The notes: generated from the sequence alone by a model not told the origin. A stretch of 64,000 nt of DNA from Rhynchopus sp. YZ270_cl-10 (GCA_964035575.1 OZ037891.1:1240001-1304000); one strand, 5' to 3'; shown: positions 21,538 through 33,518, counted from the first letter of the stretch. Numbers and translations are program-made.

Positions 21538-22980
21538 AGGGTTCTATACAGGCCCGGTCACTCGGTCGGTCTGACCGAGTCAGACGTTGACTCGGTCAGC
21601 CGTTTTCAACTTACCTTCCTTCACCCCCCCTGTAAGGGTAACCGTAGGTGAAGTAAGGTATAGTATTGAAATCGATGTGGGGGGGGAGTAAGGGGTCAAT
21701 ATTACAAACCCGGATTTTGAGGAAAATTTTGGCCAAAAATGGGACCCACGTATAAGCAACCGGGCTCATATTTCTCAAAATTTAAGTGGTCAAAAAATTG
21801 TCCAATTTTCGAGATTGACCCCACCACTGCACGGGCGGAGCCCAAAAACGCAAATAAGGACCCTTTTTCAACTTACCTTCCTTCACCCCCCCTGTAAGGG
21901 TAACCGTAGGTGAAGTAAGGTATAGTATTGAAATCGATGTGGGGGGGGAGTAAAGGGTCAATATTACAAACCCGGATTTTGAGGAAAATTTTGACCAAAA
22001 ATGGGCCCCACGTATAAGCAACCGGGCTCATATTTCTCAAAATTTAAGTGGTCAAAAAATTGTCCAATTTTCGAGATTGACCCCACCACTGCACGGGTGG
22101 AGCCCAAAAACGCAAATAAGGACCCTTTTTAATTTGTTCTCTTGAAATGTGTAATTTCAAGTTTTCTAGAAAAAAATTATTGGGTCCCCCCATAACCACA
22201 GCACACCCCGTTTTTTTTCCGATAGCAATTACTTGTTTTTTTTTTTTTTTATAAATCTCAGATTTTTTTTCCAAATCTTGGGGTGGAAATTTTGGTACCT
22301 CACACGAGCCTCTGAGAGTGACCAGAAATGGCCTCATGAACAAAGTGACCCGTCACAGCCAAAACGCGACTCAATTGGTCAAACGCCGAAGGAAAAGGAA
22401 GCATGCAGCATGGCGAAATAATAAAAGTAGCGTACCGTGCGCCTGCGGCGCAAGATTGCAACCCACCCTCCCATGATATACTTTTGCAGTAAAAATGTAC
22501 AATTTTAAGCGCAATTTTTAGAAATGTTGCGTACCGTGGCTTCGCCAGAAACTTTCGTTTTAGAAAAACAGGGGGGTAAAATTACGGAAGCTGACCACAA
22601 TTACCAGCGACAGTGCCGTTTTGTGTCAACATTTTTTTAGAAATGTTGCGTACCGTGGCTTCGCTTTGGGTGCCGTGACCGCCCTTTCTTTGTTATAAAT
22701 GTACTGAGGCTACAGACAATTCGTGTACATCTTGCTGGTGCACGAATTGCTTCAATGAAGTGCCGAACTCCGCAGTTGGATAACCGAGGAATTCTCACAT
22801 TCCGCCGGAGGCCCCCAACTTGAGCTGGGTTGGGGACCCAGGCTCGACCGAGTTTCAGCGAAAAACCCCAAAACCTATATAATTCCCTGTGGAGGGGGGG
22901 AAATTTTTTTTTGGGCTGACCGAGTCAAACCGATTTTGACCGAGCCAGCCCCTCGTGGGCGGAATGCTGAAAAGAACCCT
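21538..22980. mobile_element. hAT-like element (family D) with internal tandem repeat
   Basis: Ends AGGGTTCT / AGAACCCT and an 8-bp target duplication GCATTCGC (21530-21537, 22981-22988). Subterminal GACTCGGTCAG/CTGACCGAGTC motifs at both ends, as in hAT elements. The interior has two ~262-bp tandem units (21605-22130), one end of the 11648-type element (22199-22237) and two copies of AAATGTTGCGTACCGTGGCT. GTACCGTGCGCCTGCGGCGC at 22433 recurs inverted at 62867. No transposase. Confidence 0.85.
21605..22130. repeat. two tandem ~262-bp units
   Basis: Unit 1 21605-21866, unit 2 21867-22130, nearly identical; a third copy is dispersed at 11303-11541. Each carries CCTGTAAGGGTAACCGTAGG and TTCGAGATTGACCCCACC. 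Confidence 0.9.
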
Positions 22981-22988
22981 GCATTCGC

Positions 22989-23516
22989 TAAAGTTTTTTT
23001 TTTTTTTGCTCCGTTCTCTGACGATACGGACCACTCACGTCCCACCCTTTGCACGGGCTCGACTTAGATGCGTTTCAGCACGTTGCAACTTCTTTCAGTC
23101 AGTCCGGGTGTGGATTCAGTGGGACAGAGATTGATAACAAACAGGAAAAATCCTGCCTCGCCCGGTTATAAAAGGATTCCGTAACAATTTTTTTTTTTGA
23201 GTGTAGATTTCAACTCTTTAGTTTAGAACGAAAAGGGGGAAATAATAATGAATTGGGCTAATCAGGGTTACCCCAAAAAGGGGAGGGAAAAAAATAGACA
23301 GTTCATATTTGTTTAGGGTCTGACCTCTCAAAAAATAGTTCTTTTTTTTTTTGACACACAAAATATAAAAAAAAAACAAACAAAAATCATCTGACTGCCC
23401 CTTCCTTTTTTGGTTGTCAAAAAAAAAAAAAAAAAAACAGAACTTTTTTTTTTACGGATCGTTGCGGGTTTACCTCTCTCCCCTCCACCTCTCCTTCTCT
23501 CCCCTCCCTTTTTTTT
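22989..23516. other. intergenic, no gene seen
   Basis: GGGCTCGACTTAGATGCGTT near 23056 matches 10315. Long poly(A)/poly(T) runs. No coding signal. Confidence 0.5.
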
Positions 23517-23556
23517 AAAGGTGACTTAGCACCGTGATGCTTAGATCATCGTTGTC
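23517..23556 (+). repeat. R1 repeat
   Basis: AAAGGTGACTTAGCACCGTG then ATGCTTAGATCATCG. One mismatch in the stem. An R2 copy follows at 23601. Confidence 0.6.
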
Positions 23557-23600
23557 CGTTTTTTTGTTCTGGCGTTCCTCATTTTGTGTGCTTTTTTTTT

Positions 23601-23672
23601 GTACTTTCATCTGGGGCTGGCACCATTTTTTCGTGGGTCAGTCAGGAGGTGTGCCTGCATCAAACAACTTCA
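23601..23672 (+). repeat. dispersed repeat R2
   Basis: GTACTTTCATCTGGGGCTGG then GGGTCAGTCAGGAGGTGTG and CCTGCATCAA. Confidence 0.65.
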
Positions 23673-24293
23673 TTTTTTTTTGCTGCGAAGGTATTGTACT
23701 CTCTCTGACAAGGTGTCGTCTTCCCCCCCCCCTCCCTTTCCCTCCTTGGATAACGATAACGCACTGATAGGACCGGGTGTAGGCTTTCAGCGCGTTTTTC
23801 GGCACTGTCAAAAAAAAACTTTCGTTTCAAAGGTAACTAAACAGTCTTAGCATTATTACCTTTGCCAACTCCTCCCCTTTTCTTCCGTGTGTTTTTTTCC
23901 CCCCCGTTCTCCCTGCCCCTTCACAAAAAGTTTTTATTTTTTTGTATTTTTAGTCTGGAAATCTTAAAAACTTTAAAAAAAAAATCCCCTCAAGCAGTGG
24001 CAGGTCTCCTGTCTATAACCCAATTCTTTTTAAAGTGTGGAAACGATCTTTTTTACACCACGCTCATTTCAAAAGGACAGGCACGAGAAGGTACATTCAC
24101 GTTGCCACTCCTTTTATTTTATTGTGTGATTTCCCCCCCCCCCCCACCTCACCCCACAAGAAAGAAGTGTCCTCCCCCCCCTTACCCTTTACTTTCATCC
24201 CTCCCATAATTTTTTTTCTGGCCATTTTTTTTTTATTCCCCTCCACTCCACCGGCGGGTTGCTTCAAAGTGTTAGTTATTATTATTCGTCAAA
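23673..24293. other. intergenic, no gene seen
   Basis: Poly(C) and poly(T) rich, with no recognised coding or RNA signal. A weak R1-like AAAGGTAACTAAACAGTC occurs at about 23829. Confidence 0.45.
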
Positions 24294-24349
24294 GGTGCCT
24301 TGCGTCCGCCGATGTACGGTGAGGCGTTTTTTGCACTTTCAACTTTCCC
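24294..24349 (+). repeat. dispersed repeat R3
   Basis: AAGGTGCCTTGCGTCCGCCG then ATGTACGGTGAGGCG and TTGCACTTTCAAC; the clearest R3 copy. Confidence 0.65.
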
Positions 24350-24548
24350 TTCTCTTTTCAAGGAGAGGAGGAGGATGTGATGCAGTCGCAAAGTTGTGCT
24401 ATTTTGTTTTGTGTGTGTGTGTGTGTGTGTTTTTTTTTTTGGGGGGGGGGGGACTTTCCCCGCTTCTTAGCGCGGTGTGGTATCCCCAAGAGGAAAAATC
24501 CAGATATCTCCGTGATATCTGAGGTGTCGTTTTTCTCATTTTTTTTGG

Positions 24549-24639
24549 CCTCAAAGAGGTTTCCTCTGTCCAGGTAGTGGGGGAGCGTATTGTAGTAATC
24601 AAAAAGTATTGCCGCAGAATATTTATTACACACTTTTCC
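24549..24639. repeat. 91-bp repeat shared with 43572-43662
   Basis: GGCCTCAAAGAGGTTTCCTC, TGTCCAGGTAGT, then GAGCGTATTG and AATATTTATTACACACTTT. About 90% alike over its length. Function unknown; ends in a sequence reminiscent of a 3' end. Confidence 0.75.
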
Positions 24640-24940
24640 ACTATGTGAGGAAGCCGTCCCAAGCACCTTTCACCCTCAGGTGGAGAAGACCTTGAGAGAG
24701 AGAGTTTGAAGTGGCACAAAAGGGGCCCCGTTACGGCGTATGCAATTTATCATCCAACCCAGGATTAGAGGCTGTTGGCTACCTGTCTTATATGTCCAAA
24801 ACCGAAGGTTTTTCTAGGTGCACAGTTCACAAGAGGGCTTTGGATTTATTTTTGATTTATTTTGGGTTTTTTGTAGTTGCCTCCCTTTTTTTTCCCTGAA
24901 GTCTGAAGACAGATTCATTTTTTTTTTTTTTATAAATGCG

Positions 24941-25691
24941 CAGGGCGTTCGCTATCGCCATCGTTTTTTCCTGATCGTGGCGAAATGCCAAAAACCCCGA
25001 AATTTTCGTTTTTTTACTAGTGCTTAAAATAGGTCAAAAAAAATTTTCCCGCCGGAGAGAAGTTAGTTCGTGGGGTGAATCCCTGGTACTGAATGGTCAA
25101 AAAAAAATTGCGATTTGCGCGTGATCCCTTCCCCAGCACAAGTGATATTACAGCTGAACTTTCCTGATACTAAAACCAGCAAAACGATGGAGAATTTCAT
25201 CAATCCCCCCTCACTGAGGGTCTCTTTGTGTTGTTTAATCAAACAGATGTACAAGAGAGAGGCATCTGTCATATGAGACTTCATCCTTATTTTGATTATT
25301 TTCAACTCTCTGCCGTTGAAAGTAGAGTTGACACGAGCAGTGACACCTTCTATAACAGGGGGTACGGTACACCTTCAGCAGACTGCAGGATTGAGGAGCG
25401 AGCGGGAGTGCTGGGGAAACTTCCTCTCACGGCAGGCGGGTTTGCGGATGATTTTGAGTACAGTGGACACCCCTCTACGACCCCCCCTCCGGGGGGGTCT
25501 ACAGGGTGGTGGGGAGAAATCTCTCTCTCTCTCTTTTTTTTTTTTTTTCCCCCTTTTTTTATTTATTTATTTATTTATACAGGGTTTCGCCCCGGTGGGG
25601 CGAAGCCCTGGGGCGAAATAAAATGTCATTTTTTCAGGAAAAGATTTTTTTAACGAAAAAAAATATTTTTCGCCCCGGGGCGAACGCCCTG
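24941..25691. mobile_element. hAT-like MITE (family B), copy 2
   Basis: 751 bp, ends CAGGGCGTTCGC / GCGAACGCCCTG, 8-bp target duplication TAAATGCG (24933-24940, 25692-25699). Same family and orientation as 8028-8767. Confidence 0.9.
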
Positions 25692-25699
25692 TAAATGCG

Positions 25700-27193
25700 C
25701 AGGATCGCGGTCTCGCCCACCCGACGATACCGTGTGTAAAGAGTTGTGAATTGGCTGACGCTGCGTCCCTCCATAATGGAAGCTCTAATTTTTTTTAGAT
25801 GTGCAACACCCTCGGCACATTCGTTCATTTTTTTTCTTTTTTCTTTTTTCTTTTCTCTTTGAAATTTTGTTTGTTTTTATTTGCCTTTCTTTTTTTCTAC
25901 GTTTTTTGTATTAACGTGCAGTCCCTCACCCAAAGCGTAATCACCTATCTGCCTGTGCAGAGGGGGAAACATATCCTGAGCAGCTTTGTGCCCTTCAAGG
26001 CTTGGGTAATGCTCTGTTCGCCCCTTCGCACACCTTTCCTTTGGCGCTTTCTTTGATAGGCGTCATACTGTCGTTTCTGCAAAAAAAAAAACCCACACAC
26101 CGCCAGCCAAAAACCCCCTCTCCCCCCCTTTCCCCCAACCCTGTTGTCCACTTTGCGTCCACAGTATGGGGTTTCGTACCTTATGGTACCTTAGTCTGAC
26201 AGACCGTAATTGAAAATAAAATGGGGTCACTTCTTTTCTCTAGATTTGTCCGGAGTCTACAGTGAAAAGCGGGTTTTTGTTTTGAAGAAAACCTGATTTT
26301 TTTTTCCCCCAAAAAAAAATATAAAAAGTAGATAACAATACCCAGTACAGCCGTATTTTTCCAGTAAAGAGAGATACGTGAACACTGTCTGCGTGATACC
26401 TGTACATCCAGGTTCATATGAAATGACATTATTTTTTTTTTTTTTTTGAATTTTTTTTTCTTATAGTTGGCCCACAAGCATGATACCACATATAGTGACG
26501 ATGATGTGCTTGAGGTCCTTCTGGTGTTTGCTTGGAAAAAATAAATGGGTGACGACACCGTCTCAACACCCGTCTCTGACAAAGAGACATGCCAAATTTT
26601 CAATCTAAAGCGTGCCTTCCCTGCACGACAGCAACAGATATCAACAAGAGACCAAACCATCTTTCAATCCCCCCCAAAAAAAAATCAAATACCACGGTAT
26701 TTTGTGTTGGTTTCAAACAAATATTGTAGTGTACAGGAACCGCCTTTGATGGTTTTTACCTATTTTTTGGACCACACACATACACATACACTTTACTTCA
26801 TGGAGAGTTTTCACCTGCTTTTTTTTTTGTTTTTTGTTTTGCGGTTTTTCTCTCGTGCTTTTCTTGTGAAAAAGCACATACTCACTTTATCATGAGTTTC
26901 AAAGGTAACCAATGTGCAAGGTGGAACATCTGACCGACCTTTTTTTAACCGCTCTCAATTTCACCCTTTTTGTACACCAGTATTTGAAGGTGTGCAAAGC
27001 AGCAAAAACTTTTTTTTTTGAATCTGGGCCTCTCTTAGTATTTCGTTCCCCTACCCCCCCTCCCCCATTGTTGGTCTTCTTTCAAAGGTGGCTAAGTGGA
27101 GACTTCCCTTTATGCATTCTGTTGGAGCGGCACGGCCTTACAGTCTTCTTTCTCTTCGCAACCCCGCGTAGTCGGGGGAGGGTATGTTTTACC
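25700..27193. other. intergenic, no gene seen
   Basis: AT-rich. Weak R1-like starts (AAAGGTAACCAATG at 26902, AAAGGTGGCTAAGTGG at 27084). A frame from about 26545 (MGDDTVSTPVSDKETC...) has some coding look but soon becomes low complexity; not called. Confidence 0.45.
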
Positions 27194-27235
27194 AGTGCCT
27201 GTACACTGAGGTGTTTGCACTTTCGCCTTTCCTTT
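27194..27235 (+). repeat. dispersed repeat R3
   Basis: AGTGCCTGTACACTGAGGTG then TTTGCACTTTCGCC. Confidence 0.5.
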
Positions 27236-27733
27236 TTACTCCATTTCCAATATTTTATGTAGCCAAATTTGAAAAGGAAAAAAAAAATATGAGAGCACGG
27301 GAAAACAGCCCCAAACCCTTTGGCTTGCAGCTGTTCTCAGTACTTTCAAAAAAAGGCATTTTTTTTTTCGATATTTTTTTTCCAGGAGAAAGGGGGGCGT
27401 TTGAAGGTGACGGCTATCTTGTCATCTGGCCAGCATTTGTTTTATTTCATGGCAAGATTTTTTTTTTGTATGGTAGCTAGACACACGGGGATTGTATGAC
27501 CTCATCATATTACCAAGTCATGACTTTTTACTTTTACTTTTTGGTTATGGGATCCACCGTGAAGAAAAATCGTTGCTATCTAGTGATAGTAGTCTATAAT
27601 CAACCAAAAATTTCGGTTTTGTGATCCACACATACGACAGAAAACAAAGTCTCCTCAACAAAAAAACCCGCCTTATTTATAAAGTTTGTTTTGACGGTAT
27701 AGAGGTACTGTACATCTTTCATTTTTTTTTTTT
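27236..27733. other. intergenic, no gene seen
   Basis: AT-rich with poly(T) tracts; no recognisable gene or repeat. Confidence 0.45.
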
Positions 27734-27800
27734 TGTGCTTTTATCCGACTGGCATCGTACGTGGGTCAGTCGGAGGTGTGCCTGCATCAACAACTACCAT
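27734..27800 (+). repeat. dispersed repeat R2
   Basis: TGTGCTTTTATCCGACTGGC then GTGGGTCAGTCGGAGGTGTG and CCTGCATCAACAACTACC; the cleanest R2 copy. Confidence 0.7.
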
Positions 27801-28470
27801 TTTTTTTTTGTTGAAATACTTTTTGGAACCATCGGTACTCCTGCAGAAGTGCATACTACCAGTGCTGTGCGATGAGATGCAGGCATACAGCAAAAATAAA
27901 ATAAAAATTGTGGAGTACACGCAAACGGGATGGGGTGGTGGGAAGGGGTGGAGGGGTGGCAGGTGTGTGTGTGTGTGTGTTTTTGCAAAGGCTGTACTAC
28001 AGAATAACAAAAGACCCTTTATTGTGCTTAGTCGAGAGTAGTCTGCCGTGTTTATTTTTTATTTTTCAAAAAAAAAACAACACAAAAAAAAACGACAAAA
28101 AAAGAAATAAAACAAAAAAAATACATGTTACTTTATCTATTGTTGAGGATTCCCACTGCTATATCTTTCTGAGTGTAAAAAAAGAAGCCGTTTTTTTGGC
28201 AACATTGATATCCTCGATAGGTGGTTTTGTCAGCAGCAAAAAAAACAAAACAAAACAAAACAAAACAAAGAAACAATGAAACAGCAACCCACAGAGAACA
28301 GAAACGGGCGTGCGAAAAAAGGTGAAGCAAAAAATACAAAAAGATACAAACAAAATGGCCACACTTTGTTTTTTTTCTTTTCCCCCCTGCCATTTTTCCG
28401 TATGGAAGATGCTGCGAAGTGAATGTCTTTCACATTCTTACGCCGAATCGCGCAATAAACGATTGTAATC
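27801..28470. other. intergenic, no gene seen
   Basis: AT-rich, with a short GT microsatellite at 27961-27980 and A-rich runs. No coding signal. Confidence 0.45.
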
Positions 28471-28512
28471 AAGGTGGCTAAGCACAGAGAGGCAGGCATG
28501 GGCTCAGACTTT
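28471..28512 (+). repeat. R1 repeat upstream of the zinc-finger gene
   Basis: AAGGTGGCTAAGCACAGAGA then GGCAGGCATGGGCTCAG; the right half is diverged. It lies 227 nt before the start codon at 28739. Confidence 0.5.
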
Positions 28513-28687
28513 TCTTCAACAGTGTAAAACACCTGTGAAACGAACGTGGGCCTTGATGTGCCATCTCCCAAGAGTGCACTTGTGGAGAAGAGTCCCTCCC
28601 CACCCCACGTCAGCACTACGCGCGCATCACATACCATCATTGACATACTATAGTCTGCTATGGCCACTATGTCTCCTCGAAGCCCTC

Positions 28688-29103
28688 ACACCAATGCCCA
28701 ACAGGATACCACTTTATCACTCACAAAACACACTAAATATGGGTCAGTCCAACGCACAGGCAAGAAGGAAGGCCGCCGCCGACAGAGATGCAAAGGGAAT
28801 TGTGCTTGACAAGTCTGGCAAGGAAAAGAAGGCGGCCAACGAAATGATTAACTGCACCATGTGCTCGCAGCAGCTGCGTGTGACGAAGAAGAACGTTGAG
28901 CTGAAGATGCACTGGGAGAGCAAGCACCCCAAGCAGAACGACGTATGTCCATCAAACAAAACTAACACACCACACCACCACACCACATCACCACAGTTCA
29001 CCGTGTGCTTCCCGGGACAAACCTACGAGGGAATGTGAACAACTTAACAGCTTTGGTCTGTACTTTTACTTTTCTTTTGACTTGCCCCGCTGTTCAGTAC
29101 ATC
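28688..29103. repeat. 416-bp duplicated gene segment, copy 1
   Basis: Identical by eye to 35903-36318 except for single bases near the ends. Contains the whole zinc-finger gene with its intron, so the copy was made at DNA level. Confidence 0.95.
28739..29038 (+). CDS. small zinc-finger protein, ZNF706/At2g23090-like, copy 1
   Basis: Exons 28739-28942 and 28997-29038 with a 54-nt intron (GTATGT...CACAG); 81 residues. A basic N-terminus MGQSNAQARRKAAADRDAKG resembles the SERF-like head of this family. The finger is C39-x2-C42-x15-H58-x4-H63 (NCTMCSQQLR ... MHWESKHPKQ) followed by FTVCFPGQTYEGM, close in layout to plant At2g23090-type proteins, which end in a similar CFP motif. The intron length is a multiple of three, so unspliced RNA stays open, but the spliced form matches the family better. 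Function in the family is poorly defined. A second, identical copy lies at 35954-36253. Confidence 0.85.
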   Translation: MGQSNAQARRKAAADRDAKGIVLDKSGKEKKAANEMINCTMCSQQLRVTKKNVELKMHWESKHPKQNDVCPSNKTNTPHHHTTSPQFTVCFPGQTYEGM

Positions 29104-29757
29104 AAACAAGTAACACCGAGTCACCGAGACGACGACGCCATTAAATTAAAAAAAAAAAAAATTCGAAACCACAAAAAAAGAAACAACAAAAAGCAACACG
29201 ATAACGATACCAGAAAAATACCTCACGCGACTATTATTCCCAAAAAAAATACAAACACAACATCATCACAATAAACATCATATTCAATGATAACAAAAAG
29301 TAAATAAGGCTGGATATTTTGCAAAACTGGATTTTTTTTTGTTTTGCAACGTCACAAAAATATTCCTAGCATTTCAAGAAGTCAACAGATTAGTATTAAA
29401 TCGTCATTTTTTTTTGGGGGGTACATCAAAATCCTCTTCATCTTCAAGATGCGCAACGCACCCCCCTTTTTTTTTTGAATATTTTTCACCCTTTTCCTAG
29501 CCTACAAAACTCTGAGTGGTGTTCACTTTCAAGTTTTTTTTTTTCACTTCTCCTTTTTTCTCTCCAATCCCTTACCTTCTTGGATTTGCAGCTGAGTTGC
29601 AGAAGGCAATTTCCAGATAATACACAAAGGTCTCCCACCCACCCATTTCTCTTACATTTGTTGATTTTTTCCCCCTCTCCCCATCCCCCCTTTTTTAGCG
29701 TCCGCTGTCGCAATGTCCACAGGATGTCTCCCCCCCCTGTAGGGGGTCCGACTCCTA
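29104..29757. other. intergenic, no gene seen
   Basis: AT-rich with A runs and C/T tracts; ends at the first base of the large TA-flanked element. Confidence 0.5.
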
Positions 29758-30243
29758 CACCGTGCGCTGGTCAGAGGTCTGACCAGGTAATACCTGGTCA
29801 GATTTATGACCAGGTACACCTGGTCAGATCTGACCAGGTACACCTGGTCATGACCAGGTATACCTGGTCATGACCAGGTGTACCTGGTCACATTTACCCA
29901 GGTAAGTACCCAGGCGCCCAGGTGACCAGGTACCCAGGTACCCAGGTACCCAGGTCCAGGTCCAGGAACAGGTACCCAGGAACAAGAAAAAAGTCGTGAA
30001 AGAGCAACCACAGCTCCACATGACAAACACAAAAGTGTCCAGTCACGTGGGGCATTCATGCACTGAGGAGATAATGATCCAACAATTTACAAGAAAGATT
30101 ACTTAACCTACTGCTGGAAATTGCCAGGTCGTAGTAACACACAAAGTGTGCCTCCGTTCGGGAAGATATTCTAGAGACCAAAAAGGCCTCAAGAATATCT
30201 TCCGGTAGTCAAGGTAGAACCGAGTGAACGGCCCAAGACCCCC

Positions 30244-31100
30244 GTGGAGAAGTTAAATGTTGTAATGCTATCAGGTAGAAACTGCGAACACTGTCTTACC
30301 CTCCTCAATGCATGGTGGTTGATGTCTTCCACAACAAATTTCCTGTACCCAGGTACCCAGGTTCCCAGACCCACGCAGTACCACGTCGCAGTACTACGCA
30401 AAATTTACCACCAGACCCTGTCTTCGTGCACCTGAAGTACAACGCCGCAGACAGGCCAAACATGCGTTGGACTCAGAGGAATGCCCGCTGTGCAGGTATC
30501 ATGAGAACCAACTCCCAGCAACAAGGGGCGCCTTTTGGCGGGCGTTGTTGAGGGTGTTTGGGGTGCAAAGTTTTCCACAATTTTGATGCGCGGGTACAGA
30601 AGTGTTGTCTTGTTCTTTCATCTCTAGGAATGTAAATGTCAATCGCGTTTAACTACCACGAGGGCTTGTTCAGTGAACCCACAAGGGGTCGAAGGGGGTT
30701 GGTTATCCCATATCTATCAAAGGTTGTGTCGACCAGGCTAAACCACTATGTTACGCTGTACGTTGTTAAATCCGAAGAAATAACACTTTAGCAGCCGCAG
30801 GAAGTTTGCTAAAAAGAGTGCCTCACGCTACACAAACCACCACCCGCGATTGACTTAGATGTTATAACAAAGAGAATTCAGAACAAAACAACACCCTGCC
30901 CCATACACACTAAATTGTCATGCTTCAAGAGCATGCCTGGGCCAAAATTACTGTTGACAAAAAAGGCAACAAGACCACCCACAAGGAGTGTGAAATGTGC
31001 ACTGGTTTTCTGGGGGAACGCAATATTTTCTTGTGTCTAGTCCTCCGCAAGCAGAGGACAGACTTTCCGGAAGGTTTCCAAAGGTCGAATTTCTTGCACT
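30244..31100 (+). pseudogene. possible decayed piggyBac-like transposase
   Basis: Fragments in several frames. KGVGYPISIKGCVDQAKPLC (near 30680-30760) recalls the piggyBac MGGVDxxDQ region, and HAWAKITVDKKGNKTTHKEC followed by EMCTG (near 30930-30990) recalls its Cys-rich C-terminus. Multiple stops and frame changes; not functional. The same sequence in the 51396-53568 element carries its own differences. Assignment is tentative; another DDE family is possible. Confidence 0.3.
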
Positions 31101-31344
31101 AGCTATGCTCCCTGGGTTAAATGGCAATAGCAGTGACTGACAAAATATTCCCACCCCCCAGGTCTTCGTCCACAAACCCAGAATAGATTGATGTGGGTGA
31201 AGCCTTTCGGATTTTTGAGTTGTTGATAGAATGTCGAAGAGCGGCGAAACTTCTCATCGCAATCACGGATGCAGTTCAGATTTCACGATCCTGTGATGAG
31301 TGTAAATGTGGGGTGTGATTAAGTTATGGTGTATAAACGCAGTA

Positions 31345-32214
31345 CTGTAAAATCGTTTAATTTGTCACCTACAATTCTTCCGTCCCTAATACAGAAAGTA
31401 TCACTCAAGGCTGTACTTTAAAAAGTACACCATGGACTCGTAATGACATTACGCGCGTCATGACGAGGTAATTACGAGTGCCTTGACGAGGGCACCCCCT
31501 CGTAATTACGAGGGGGTGCCCTCGTCATGACGAGGTAATTACGAGGGCACCCCCTCGTAATTACCACGTCACGACGTCGTCATGACGTGGGCACCCACGA
31601 CAAGGCGATTTTTGACCAATAAAAAAAAATTTTTTTTTTCAAAAATCGGGCGTGGTAGGTCATAAAGTGGCCCAAAAAATCCAAAGAAAACCTCAGATTG
31701 ACCAAATGGTGAAAAAAATTGTCAAGGCAAATTTCAGCCAAAATACGGTCATTAGACCCCCACAGATGCTTAAAAGTGCCAAAATTTGCTTTTAATGGCC
31801 TCAAATCGTCGAAATTAGCCCTATATAGGGCCAAAAAAAAAAAAATTCGAGAGTCCCTTTCCCTGGGAGGCAATAGCCAGACAATGACCACGGGAGCACC
31901 CCTCGTAATTACGAGGGGTGCCCTCGTAATTACGAGGGCACCCCTCGTCATGACGTCGTAATGCCGTCGTCGTGACGAGGGAAACCCCACGTCATGACGT
32001 CGTCATTACGAGGGGGTGCCCGCGTCGTGACGACGTCATTGCGCGCGTAATTTCCCACGTAATTTCCCTCGTCCCTCGTCACGTAATGTCATTACGAGTC
32101 CATGGTGTAGACACAAAAAATCGCCCGACGTAATGTGAGGGGGTGACAAAATTCATTTATGACTGATATTTCAACTCGGTTAATTAGGGTGTGACAAATT
32201 AAACGATTTTCCAG
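31345..32214. mobile_element. TA-flanked element nested in the 29758 element
   Basis: Ends CTGTAAAATCGTTTAATTTG and, inverted, CTGGAAAATCGTTTAATTTG, with TA at 31343-31344 and 32215-32216. It is in turn interrupted by the 31428-32107 element. mariner-like by duplication. Confidence 0.7.
31428..32107. mobile_element. TA-flanked element, second nesting level
   Basis: 26-bp perfect ends beginning CACCATGGACTCGTAATGAC, flanked by TA (31426-31427, 32108-32109). Most of the element is palindromic arrays of CGTAATTACG, CGTCATGACG and GAGGGGGTGCCCTCG. It starts CACC like the 29758 element. 680 bp, no gene. Confidence 0.8.
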
Positions 32215-33518
32215 TATTAAAGATGAGGTTAATGAAGAAAGTGGTAATAACTATGCATTGCCGTGAAATAAGGTAGCCTTTTTTTCACGCCACAGCGGAT
32301 TTCCTGCTGCACTAATGGTTCCCAAGCGAAGCGAGGGGACCATGTATAAGTATTTACCGAGCGAAGCGAGGTGAATATTATGTGCAGCAGGTAACGAGCA
32401 CGCCTGCAGAAGTTAAAAAACGGCTGCCTTATGACAAGCAATATGTAAGTTTATTCCGATTACACAAAGTAGGGGTAGTCTGCAAGCACCAGCCAAAAAA
32501 GAGTGAGATCGGTGATCAGGGAAAACAAACACCACCACACAACAACTTGACAACCACTAAAGGAATGAATCTACACTAGTGCCTGACAGTTAAACATATT
32601 TACATACCTTGTCTTCATCGTAACCTGCGCCTTCGCTGCTGTCAAGGTGCCTTCTCTGGGTACAGTGCCCAGTGTCCAGTACAGAAAAAAAAATTCGTCT
32701 AAAAAATCGAGTACGCAAAACCACATTTTAGACATTTTAGACCCCTACAGAGGCTCAAAAGTGCCAAATTTTGCTTTTATGGCCTCAAATCGTAAAAATT
32801 AGCTACTACAGTACACGGGGTATGACCGTATTTTGGCTGAAATTTTGACTTGAAAATTTTTTTCAACATTTGCCCAATCTGAGGTTTTCTTTGGATTTTT
32901 TGGGCCATTTTATGACCTACCACGGCCAGTTTTGGGCAAAAAAGTTATTTTTTCTTTGGTCAAAAATCGCCTTGTCTAACCACTGTTTCGTGTAGGATTG
33001 TTCAAATACGTGTATTTGGTGAAACCCCAGATGGTCAAAACACCCGAATTTTGCGTTTTTTTGCATTTTTCGGTGCCCCAAGACCCAACCCAGAGGCCAA
33101 ATTTTTCCCGAAAAAAAAAATTTTTTTTTTGAGATTTTTCGATTTTTTGCTAAGGTGATGCCCATACAAAATGTACAGGGTGCACACAAATAGCCGTGGA
33201 ATAAATTCTAGATGCTCTAAACTGCTCGTAAGTGCCTTTATTTGCACTTTTAGCCCAGTTTTGAGGTCATATGGACCCACCAAGGGCATTTTTGTGTTGT
33301 CAAAAAAAAAAAAAAAAACCTGGTCACAGTGGCCAAATACCTGGTCACTGACCAGGTATACCTGGTCAATACCTGGTCATTGACCAGGTATACCTGGTCA
33401 TGACCAGGTGTACCTGGTCAATCTGACCAGGTCAAAACCTGGTCATATTACCTGGTCAACTGACCAGGTATCCTCTGACCAGCGCACGGTGTAATAGACT
33501 TGTGTATAAAATTTCGTA

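Larger units (their letters stand above)
29758..33491. mobile_element. 3.7-kb TA-flanked inverted-repeat element with nested insertions
   Basis: Perfect 20-bp ends CACCGTGCGCTGGTCAGAGG, flanked by TA on both sides (29756-29757, 33492-33493). Subterminal zones (29780-29895, 33318-33480) are arrays of the palindrome TGACCAGGTATACCTGGTCA and variants. The core 29985-31140 matches 51640-52805 in another element. It is interrupted by the 31345-32214 and 31428-32107 elements. Another inner palindrome at about 32268-32432 carries GAGCGAAGCGAGG. TA duplication suggests Tc1/mariner-type transposition, although the core recalls piggyBac. Confidence 0.75.

Noticed and set aside
26545-26700. Coding-like start MGDDTVSTPVSDKETC
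   Set aside because: After about 45 codons it turns to AT-rich low complexity, with no acceptor tract or conserved motif.
29780-29895. Array of TGACCAGGTATACCTGGTCA palindromes as possible operator sites
   Set aside because: They sit at both ends of a transposon in mirror arrangement, so they are its subterminal repeats.
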